Source: Cubamyces lactineus (lineage: Eukaryota > Basidiomycota > Agaricomycetes > Polyporales > Polyporaceae). Taken from it: 64,000 bases of DNA. Shown piece after piece: positions 56,870-64,000 of the stretch (positions within the stretch are counted from its first letter, which is position 1; each line of letters starts with the position of its first letter). The notes under the pieces are model-generated. The model did no database searches, was not told the DNA's origin, and was given only the letters and a program-made list of their open reading frames with translations. The stretch covers positions 1 to 64,000 of the forward strand of contig JACDTU010000030.1 in NCBI GenBank assembly GCA_022376465.1. Reading direction: 5' to 3'. The position numbers and the translations under genes were made by a program.

Positions 56870-57720
56870 GAATTACAATTGGCCCACGTAGGGATGATAA
56901 TAGCTGCGTTGTAGATGTTCGTGGGGGTATTGTACATCGTCCTGAATGACAATTGGCCCACGTAGGGATGATAATAACTGGATTGTCAATGTTCGTGGGG
57001 GTATTGTACATCGTCGTAGGGGCATTGTACATCGTCCTGAATGACAATTGGCCCACGTAGGGATGATAATAACTGGATTGTCGATGTTTGTGGGGGTATT
57101 GTACATCGTCGTGGGGGTATTGTACATCGTCGTGGGGGTATTGTACATCGTCGTAGGGGCATTGTACATCGTCATGGGGGTATTGTACATCGTCCTGAAT
57201 GACAATTGGCCCACGTAGGGATGATAATAACTGGATTGTCGATGTTCGTGGGGGTATTGTACATCGTCGTGGGGGTATTGTACATCGTCGTGGGGGTATT
57301 GTACATCGTCGTAGGGGCATTGTACATCGTCGTGGGGGTATTGTACATCGTCCTGAATGACAATTGGCCCACGTAGGGATGATAATAACTGGATTGTCAA
57401 TGTTCGTGGGGGTATTGTACATCGTCGTAGGGGCATTGTACATCGTCCTGAATGACAATTGGCCCACGTAGGGATGATAATAACTGGATTGTCGATGTTC
57501 GTGGGGGTATTGTACATCGTCGTGGGGGTATTGTACATCGTCGTAGGGGGATTGTACATCATCGTGGGGGCATTATCAATGATCATGATTTACAAAATGC
57601 CCACGTAGGGATGATAATAACTGGATTGTCGATGTTCGTGGGGGTTATTGTACATCGTCGTACAGACATTGTACATCATTGTGGGGGTATTGTACATTGT
57701 CGTACAGGCATATTCAACAC
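56870..57720. repeat. Tandem-repeat array in left palindrome arm
   Basis: 21 bp units (form GTGGGGGTATTGTACATCGTC, with variants cgtagggGCAtt) occur in runs of 1-5, separated by a conserved spacer with GACAATTGGCCCACGTAGGG and GATAATAACTGGATTGTC. At least six spacer blocks are visible. Confidence 0.85.
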
Positions 57721-58610
57721 CTTCCTGCCACTCCTTCTCTAGGGCCACATTGGGGCACCCTGTTGGGCTAAATCTATATATAACATATATGTATTTGCTT
57801 TAACACATATATCTGTTTATAGCAACACATTTGGGCAGGGAAAGTAGCCTAAAAATGCGACCCTAGGGTAGGGGCCATCAGGAGGGGACCAGTGCAGGGT
57901 GCGTAGCATGGCTCCCTCTGGGTCAATTTCTATGAACAATATATCATTGGAAAGGTGCTTGAAAGGGCTTTCCAACGCATATTATTGCATGAGGAATAAT
58001 GCAGTATTGGTAGAGATATGGACCATCGCATTTTCGCCCAAAATGGCCATTTTGGTTCCTTGATTGCTTGGCAACCAGGCATTCCCTCATGCTCCCCTTG
58101 GTACCGTTGGATTCGCGTTTTTAAGGGCTATCTAATGGTAGTAAATACATGGTATTCTGACCACATGCATTGTCACCCTCCTCCTGCCCCTCCCCCACTT
58201 TACCACCTCATAGCTCTTGCAGTTCTTTGTCTTTCTCGGTAATCTCTTTTGATCCTTGTAGTATACATAGAGAACTATGTATTTACCGCTTTTTACACCC
58301 TAATATGGCCTACTCCCAATGGAATTCATGTAGGTGCATTTTCGCACTTTTCAGATTCTTCCCTCCATATCTCTGCACCCAGAGCAGATATTGACTTCGT
58401 TTTTGTTGCATTTTGTGCCTATAAACCTCTGCTATTGGGCTGTGGAAGCTCATCCTTATCGAATGCAGTGATCAGAATTGAGCTCCTTATCAGCTGGGGG
58501 AGGCAGATCCTGTTTTGGTTTACATCCAGCGAAATATTTTCTAATCAGATGGCACATTCATATTCTACTCGTCTATACCTACCTGGCACAACAAGAATCA
58601 TGAGATTTGG

Positions 58611-58754
58611 ATGAGTAGTTGCAGAGATATGGCTCAGAGGCACCAAATGCTGCCTGTTCAGCAATGCACTGCATGCATTTCCGGAGCAGTGCAACTGCAC
58701 ATCCTGCAACTTTGGGTGTCTAGGAGGTCCATTTCCTGTAGCTCACTCAGTTCT
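58611..58754. other. Unique core between palindrome arms
   Basis: About 145 bp not repeated in either arm. It would be the loop of a hairpin. It contains the short palindrome TGCACTGCATGCA-like region near 58664-58678 and no ORF of note. Confidence 0.7.
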
Positions 58755-59649
58755 TCACCAAATCCCATGATTCTTGTTGTGCCAGGTAGGTATAGACGAG
58801 TAGAATATGAATGTGCCATCTGATTAGAAAATATTTCGCTGGATGTAAACCAAAACAGGATCTGCCTCCCCCAGCTGATAAGGAGCTCAATTCTGATCAC
58901 TGCATTCGATAAGGATGAGCTTCCACAGCCCAATAGCAGAGGTTTATAGGCACAAAATGCAACAAAAACGAAGTCAATATCTGCTCTGGGTGCAGAGATA
59001 TGGAGGGAAGAATCTGAAAAGTGCGAAAATGCACCTACATGAATTCCATTGGGAGTAGGCCATATTAGGGTGTAAAAAGCGGTAAATACATAGTTCTCTA
59101 TGTATACTACAAGGATCAAAAGAGATTACCGAGAAAGACAAAGAACTGCAAGAGCTATGAGGTGGTAAAGTGGGGGAGGGGCAGGAGGAGGGTGACAATG
59201 CATGTGGTCAGAATACCATGTATTTACTACCATTAGATAGCCCTTAAAAACGCGAATCCAACGGTACCAAGGGGAGCATGAGGGAATGCCTGGTTGCCAA
59301 GCAATCAAGGAACCAAAATGGCCATTTTGGGCGAAAATGCGATGGTCCATATCTCTACCAATACTGCATTATTCCTCATGCAATAATATGCGTTGGAAAG
59401 CCCTTTCAAGCACCTTTCCAATGATATATTGTTCATAGAAATTGACCCAGAGGGAGCCATGCTACGCACCCTGCACTGGTCCCCTCCTGATGGCCCCTAC
59501 CCTAGGGTCGCATTTTTAGGCTACTTTCCCTGCCCAAATGTGTTGCTATAAACAGATATATGTGTTAAAGCAAATACATATATGTTATATATAGATTTAG
59601 CCCAACAGGGTGCCCCAATGTGGCCCTAGAGAAGGAGTGGCAGGAAGGT

Positions 59650-60720
59650 GTTGAATATGCCTGTACGACAATGTACAATACCCCCACAATGATGTACAAT
59701 GTCTGTACGACGATGTACAATAACCCCCACGAACATCGACAATCCAGTTATTATCATCCCTACGTGGGCATTTTGTAAATCATGATCATTGATAATGCCC
59801 CCACGATGATGTACAATCCCCCTACGACGATGTACAATACCCCCACGACGATGTACAATACCCCCACGAACATCGACAATCCAGTTATTATCATCCCTAC
59901 GTGGGCCAATTGTCATTCAGGACGATGTATAATACCCCCATGACGATGTACAATGCCCCTACGACGATGTACAATGCCCCTACGACGATGTACAATACCC
60001 CCACGATGATGTACAATCCCCCTACGACGATGTACAATACCCCCACGACGATGTACAATACCCCCACGAACATCGACAATCCAGTTATTATCATCCCTAC
60101 GTGGGCCAATTGTCATTCAGGACGATGTACAATGCCCCTACGACAATGTACAATACCCCCACGAACATTGACAATCCAGTTATTATCATCCCTACGTGGG
60201 CCAATTGTCATTCAGGACAATGTACAATACCCCCACGACGATGTACAATGCCCCTACGACGATGTACAATACCCCCACGACGATGTACAATACCCCCACG
60301 ACGATGTACAATACCCCCACGAACATTGACAATCCAGTTATTATCATCCCTACGTGGGCCAATTGTCATTCAGGACGATGTACAATACCCCCATGACGAT
60401 GTACAATGCCCCTACGACGATGTACAATACCCCCACGACGATGTACAATACCCCCACGACGATGTACAATACCCCCACGAACATCGACAATCCAGTTATT
60501 ATCATCCCTACGTGGGCCAATTGTCATTCAGGACGATGTACAATGCCCCTACGACGATGTACAATACCCCCACGAACATTGACAATCCAGTTATTATCAT
60601 CCCTACGTGGGCCAATTGTCATTCAGGACGATGTACAATACCCCCACGAACATCTACAACGCAGCTATTATCATCCCTACGTGGGCCAATTGTAATTCAG
60701 AACCATGTACAATACCCCCA
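59650..60720. repeat. Tandem-repeat array in right palindrome arm (inverted)
   Basis: The same units as the left array in inverse orientation, but the array is about 200 bp longer because of extra 21 bp units and an extra spacer block. Confidence 0.85.
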
Positions 60721-61810
60721 CGATTGTTCATATTGTATTGACAAAGAGCCCACGTCCAATTACAATTCAGTGATTCTTCATTATCAAACCTTGTGGGCAT
60801 TTTATCATTGTACTTGATGTGGCCACGTCTTCCACAATGGTTTTGCTACCTAGGTGGGCTATTGTTAACAATGAGTGGTGACCACTAGTGCGTGATCGGG
60901 TGACCCACAGACTAGGCAGCTGCGGCCAATAGGGTGGAGGGACGGCGGGGACTCAGGTCGGGCTGGCGAAGCGTCCATTGGGGCGGGCGAGGTGTCTCTT
61001 CGAGCTCTTACGTTACGCTCGTCGGGGGATGGATCACGGGGCCGACGGCTTCCTGCGGAGACTCTGGTGTGGAACAAGGGCAGATAGGTCCCTTGGCGTC
61101 GGGCTTCGCCGGGTACTCTTCTTGCCGCAGCTGGGAGTTCTCCGGGAGGTGGGGCCGCGTCATTGATGACCGAGGCCAGTGGCGCCATCCTTGCACGGAA
61201 TGCGGGGAGTTCGAACGTTTGTATGAGGAAGTTCCTCCATGTGCGCGTGGTCCGGGCGAGCCGTCGAGTGGTGTTCAAAGAGTGTCTTGCCAACCTCCGT
61301 AACTCGTGGGCATGGTGCCCGACGTTTTCGAGGGCGCGCGCCTGCCGTTCTGCGATGTCGTAGTCCGAGACTTGCCGTTGCTCCTCTTCTTCACCAAACG
61401 CCTCATGAAGAGCGTCTAAAGCGTCCTCTGCGATGTCAGCTGCGTCAACAAGGTTCCCTTCCAGTGCGTCCAGTTCCCGTTGCTCGTTGTAGAGGCATCG
61501 ATACTCTCTAAGGAAGTACTGCAAGCCTCGCTCGGTGGCATTGACGACTGGGGTAGGGTTGGTGAGGAGCGCACGGAGCAACTGGTTGACGTCGGGGTGC
61601 CGGGAGTGGTCTACCAGATGAGAGTCTTCGACACCAACCGTGCTGAGGTCCGACGTCGAGGAGGCGGGCGATGGTGACCTAGAGGTGTATTCCGGTGGGG
61701 GCGACGAGAGGCGTCTGGCGAGTGGGGGAGGAATGGGTAGCGGCTGTTGGTTTTCCTGGTCGCTTGCATTGTCGTCAGCGACTTGGGTGCTATAGAGGGG
61801 GCGGCCCATT

Positions 61811-61999
61811 CTACTCGTCCCAGCTGGAGTTATTGAGGGTGCGGTCGGCCTGGTCAAGCTTGTCGTTTACGGGGTCGAGAGGGTCACGGTGTTCGAGAGC
61901 AGTTTCGAGGATGTTGATGGAGAGGCGCAGGTGAGTGGCGATGAAGGCAAGGGCAAGGAGGTAGCCGAGGGTCATGCAGGTGAAGAGCGCGATGATCAT
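61811..61999 (-). CDS. Element 3 small membrane ORF, second (62 aa)
   Basis: Starts with ATG 5 nt after the stop of the 52 aa ORF and stops 1 nt before the ATG of ORF4. Residues 2-23 (IIALFTCMTLGYLLALAFIATH) form one predicted transmembrane helix. The rest is an amphipathic helix and an acidic tail (LETALEHRDPLDPVNDKLDQ) ending NNSSWDE. Codons end mostly in C or G as in pol. No family recognised. Confidence 0.6.
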   Translation of the reverse strand: MIIALFTCMTLGYLLALAFIATHLRLSINILETALEHRDPLDPVNDKLDQADRTLNNSSWDE

Positions 62000-62004
62000 G
62001 GGCT

Positions 62005-62163
62005 TCACGATCCCCACGCTGATCGGGATGGGTAGTCACGGCTGTGGAGGGTGTGCTCGATGATGCGGTTGAAGAGGTCGCGGAGGATATACCAGAGAAA
62101 GAGGAGGGTGATAGCGAGGAGGGTGAGGCAGTAGATGGCGAAGAGGATGGCGAGAGAGAGCAT
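62005..62163 (-). CDS. Element 3 small membrane ORF, first (52 aa)
   Basis: Starts with ATG 6 nt after the pol stop (TAA 62172..62170). Residues 2-27 (from LSLAILFAIYCLTL to LLFLWYIL) are one strongly hydrophobic segment, then a basic amphipathic stretch (RDLFNRIIEHTLHSRDYPSR). Too short for normal gene finders. Codons end almost always in C, which supports real coding. No family recognised; the size and shape recall viroporin-like or phospholamban-like miniproteins, but that is only analogy. Confidence 0.6.
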   Translation of the reverse strand: MLSLAILFAIYCLTLLAITLLFLWYILRDLFNRIIEHTLHSRDYPSRSAWGS

Positions 62164-62169
62164 TGCAGA

Positions 62170-64000
62170 TTACAGCAGCTTCTTCGCCCTTTTATACCGT
62201 TGGAGGATTTCTTTGGCATTCGGAATTAGAGCGGACTCGGGTTCCCATGTGTTCTCGGCGCTGGAGTAGCCTTTCCACTTGATTTGGTAGCGGATTCCGC
62301 CTCGTGTGGTCTTGTGTCCGACGATCGCTTCGACCTCATATTCTTCTTCTCCGTTGATAAGGTCAGGTGGTGGCCTCGTGTAGTTCGGTCCGTGGGTGTC
62401 GTTTTCCTTGTATGGGGTGAGGAAGCATGCGTGGAACGCGGGGTGTACCTTCCAGTGTTTCGGCAGCTCCAGCCGATAGGTCACGGGTCCAAGTACTTCG
62501 GTGATGACAAAGGGGCCTTCCCGTTTGGGTGCGAGTTTCCGGGATGCGTAAGCGAGCTTGAGGTTCTTCCCTTCGAGCCAGACCTTCTGTCCTTTCTTGA
62601 ATTGGACGAACTTTCCCTTGAATCTGTCGCGTATGACGTGTCGGGCTAGCTCGTGGGCTGCTAGGGCTTCGTCTCGGGCCTTCTGGAGGTTCACTAGCCG
62701 TTCTTGTACTGTCGGGGTGTTGGTCTTGGGGTATGCGATAGGAATCAGTGTCGGTTCGTACCCCATCATGAGGTAGAATGGTGATGCGTTCCGTGCTGAG
62801 TGGGTCCGTTGATTGTGTGCGACTTCTGCGTCGACAAGGTGTTCCGCCCATTCGTCTGGTCGGCCTTCGCAGAATATCCTGAGGTAGACTTCCAGTTCTT
62901 GATTCACTCGTTCAGTTTGTCCGTCGGTCTGCGGGTGATATGCGGTAGACGGGGAAAGGGTGATGCCTAAGAGTCTTCCTAGTTCGCGAGTGACGTTGGA
63001 TACGAATTGTGGCCCTCGGTCGGATATGATCTTGCTGGGTAGTCCAAAGTGTCGGTAGACATGCCGGTGGTAAAGCGCCGCTGTGCCGATTGCGTCGATC
63101 GTCTTCTTGCATGGTGCGAAAATCACCCCCTTCGTAAGGCCATGGTCGACCACGACCAGAATACTATCGTAGCCGTGGGATTCGGGGAGATCGGTGATGA
63201 GATCCATCGTGACGTTCTGGAATGGCCGAGTAACATCGTCAGCGGGGATTGGTTGTGGGGGCGGGGTGGTCGGGTGTGTGTTTGGCTTGTTCTGCTGGCA
63301 TGTGGCACAGCCTTCGACGTATCGGGATACCATGGCATACATGCCGGGCCACCAGTACGACCGTCGTATCAGTTCTAGAGTCTTGAATTTCCCAGGGTGT
63401 CCGGCTGCCGGGGAGTCGTGGTGTTGACTGATCAGGTCTCGTCGCAGAGCTTCGTCGGCCGGTACGTAGCATCGGTTCTTGTAGAAGATTAAGCCATCTC
63501 GTTCTTGCCAATCGGTGAGTGCACTTCTGATCGGGGGTGGTCCGTCGTGTTGGATGGCAGCAAGTGCGTCGCAAAAGAGTCTGTCTTGCGTGGCCAAGTG
63601 TCGGAACCTCGGTGCCAGTCGGGTGTCCACTAGTCGTACGAAGAGGTTGTCAGGTAGCATGGTTCGTTCAGTATTGTCGTCTTCTGATCCTTGTCGGTGA
63701 TCGGGTCTTCGGGATAGCGCATCCGATTGTACCATTGCCGTGCCGGGGGTGTGTACGAGTTGAATGTCGAACTGGGAGAGAAAGAGGGCCCATCGTGCTT
63801 GTTGCCTGTTCAGTTGTTGCGGGTTGCGCCAGTAGGTGAGGTTCTTGTGGTCGGATAGGATCGTAACCGGGTGCCCTGATCCTTCGAGGTAGTGTCGCCA
63901 GGCTTTCAGGGCTCGAATGATGCCAAGTAGTTCTCGGTCATAGATTTCGTAGTTCCGTTCCGCTTCGGTGAATCCTTCGGATAGATACGCGCACGGGTGC
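62170..64000 (-). CDS. pol: Element 3 Pol, C-terminal part (RNase H, integrase, chromodomain)
   Basis: The frame enters from beyond the window with [20 protein letters not shown] (RNase H) and [20 protein letters not shown]. Integrase: [33 protein letters not shown], core [26 protein letters not shown] and [17 protein letters not shown]. Then [31 protein letters not shown] and a chromodomain ([33 protein letters not shown]). No stop until TAA 62170. It is similar in layout to element 2 Pol but clearly a different lineage from element 1. Confidence 0.95.
   Translation of the reverse strand, partial: HPCAYLSEGFTEAERNYEIYDRELLGIIRALKAWRHYLEGSGHPVTILSDHKNLTYWRNPQQLNRQQARWALFLSQFDIQLVHTPGTAMVQSDALSRRPDHRQGSEDDNTERTMLPDNLFVRLVDTRLAPRFRHLATQDRLFCDALAAIQHDGPPPIRSALTDWQERDGLIFYKNRCYVPADEALRRDLISQHHDSPAAGHPGKFKTLELIRRSYWWPGMYAMVSRYVEGCATCQQNKPNTHPTTPPPQPIPADDVTRPFQNVTMDLITDLPESHGYDSILVVVDHGLTKGVIFAPCKKTIDAIGTAALYHRHVYRHFGLPSKIISDRGPQFVSNVTRELGRLLGITLSPSTAYHPQTDGQTERVNQELEVYLRIFCEGRPDEWAEHLVDAEVAHNQRTHSARNASPFYLMMGYEPTLIPIAYPKTNTPTVQERLVNLQKARDEALAAHELARHVIRDRFKGKFVQFKKGQKVWLEGKNLKLAYASRKLAPKREGPFVITEVLGPVTYRLELPKHWKVHPAFHACFLTPYKENDTHGPNYTRPPPDLINGEEEYEVEAIVGHKTTRGGIRYQIKWKGYSSAENTWEPESALIPNAKEILQRYKRAKKLL

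Larger units (their letters stand above)
56678..60890. mobile_element. 4.2 kb giant palindrome, foldback-like element
   Basis: 4213 bp flanked by the 7 bp duplication CGTGATC (56671..56677 and 60891..60897). The left arm (56678 to about 58610) is repeated in inverse orientation as the right arm (about 58755 to 60890) around a unique core of about 145 bp. The ends read CAGTCGTGGTCACC and, inverted, CACTAGTGGTCACC. The outer part of each arm is a tandem-repeat array and the inner part is an AT-richer unique stretch. No transposase seen, so it is non-autonomous. Excising it restores the ORF4 frame and zinc knuckle. Confidence 0.85.
56555..61809 (-). pseudogene. Element 3 ORF4: zinc-knuckle protein downstream of pol, split by palindrome
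   Basis: complement(60891..61809) joined to complement(56555..56670), leaving out the palindrome and one CGTGATC copy, is one frame of 344 residues. The start ATG lies 1 nt after the stop of the preceding membrane ORF. Layout: Pro/Ser-rich N-terminus, a helical and probably coiled middle (residues about 85-215, LRALLTNPTP to HELRRLARHSLN), a basic Arg-rich region, and a C-terminal zinc knuckle CLVCGSPDHEYLRC (CX2CX4HX4C) with a second Cys/His cluster CVWCRATAPGHHPWEC. It resembles a Gag or nucleocapsid but sits 3' of pol. The palindrome enters inside the first knuckle, so this copy is broken. Confidence 0.75.
56089..64000 (-). mobile_element. Element 3: Ty3/gypsy LTR retrotransposon, 3' part (runs off window)
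   Basis: Minus-strand order in the window: pol (RNase H onward), two tiny membrane ORFs, a zinc-knuckle ORF broken by the palindrome, polypurine tract, 3' LTR (56089..56505). It is inserted in the HET gene; the expected 5 bp duplication at this end is CACGT (56084..56088), to be found again beyond the window. Confidence 0.9.

Noticed and set aside
58018..59350. Identical 74-codon ORFs in the inner palindrome arms
   Set aside because: Identity follows from the inverted duplication; no motif, no biased codon use.
56751..60817. Several 140-240 codon ORFs in the palindrome
   Set aside because: They are readings of the 21 bp repeat (YNTPT-type periodic peptides) and appear mirrored in both arms; no independent coding evidence.
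60881..60890. CACTA-like terminus of the palindrome, suggesting an EnSpm/CACTA element
   Set aside because: The other end reads CAGTC and the target duplication is 7 bp, not 3 bp.

Overview
The window reads as nuclear DNA of a basidiomycete fungus, probably a wood-decaying agaricomycete. Genes are GC-rich and split by many 50-70 nt introns. One gene is a pyranose 2-oxidase closely resembling the Trametes enzyme, next to an aldos-2-ulose dehydratase, and the right half is filled with Ty3/gypsy chromodomain retrotransposons. All exon structures were worked out by hand from splice signals, frame continuity and recalled family sequences; no search was run.

Left part (1-23000): RPF2 (60S ribosome assembly, minus strand) and DBR1 (intron-lariat debranching, plus strand) share a 271 bp divergent promoter. 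An 11.2 kb stretch with no recognisable gene follows. Then comes a C2H2 zinc-finger regulator with a long low-complexity tail that is open in two frames, and a single-pass membrane protein with an extracellular ligand-binding-like domain.

Metabolic part (23000-38200): AUDH (minus, 14 exons) and pyranose 2-oxidase (plus, 15 exons) are divergently transcribed from a shared 1.6 kb interval, and each has its own TATA box. Together they would turn glucose into glucosone and then cortalcerone-type products, with H2O2 as by-product. F-box-like relics lie on both sides of the pair. A 1222-residue PPR protein (organellar RNA metabolism) follows.

Repeat part (38800-64000): a HET-domain gene (minus strand) is broken by layered insertions that can be unpicked exactly. 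Element 1 (39927-55962, plus strand, target duplication CCCCA) sits in HET. Element 2 (44717-53601, minus strand, TCAAT, LTRs that look identical) sits in the pol gene of element 1. Element 3 (56089 to beyond 64000, minus strand) also sits in HET, and a 4.2 kb giant palindrome (56678-60890, 7 bp duplication CGTGATC) sits in the last ORF of element 3. Removing each insert plus one duplication copy restores an open, family-consistent frame at three of the junctions; the far end of element 3 is outside the window.

The most unusual observations are the compact gene string after pol in element 3 (two tiny predicted membrane proteins and a zinc-knuckle protein, separated by only 6, 5 and 1 nt), canonical -1 frameshift heptamers at the gag/pol junctions of elements 1 and 2, an AUG-less 291-codon frame joined to gag by ATGA in element 2, and the foldback-like palindrome.
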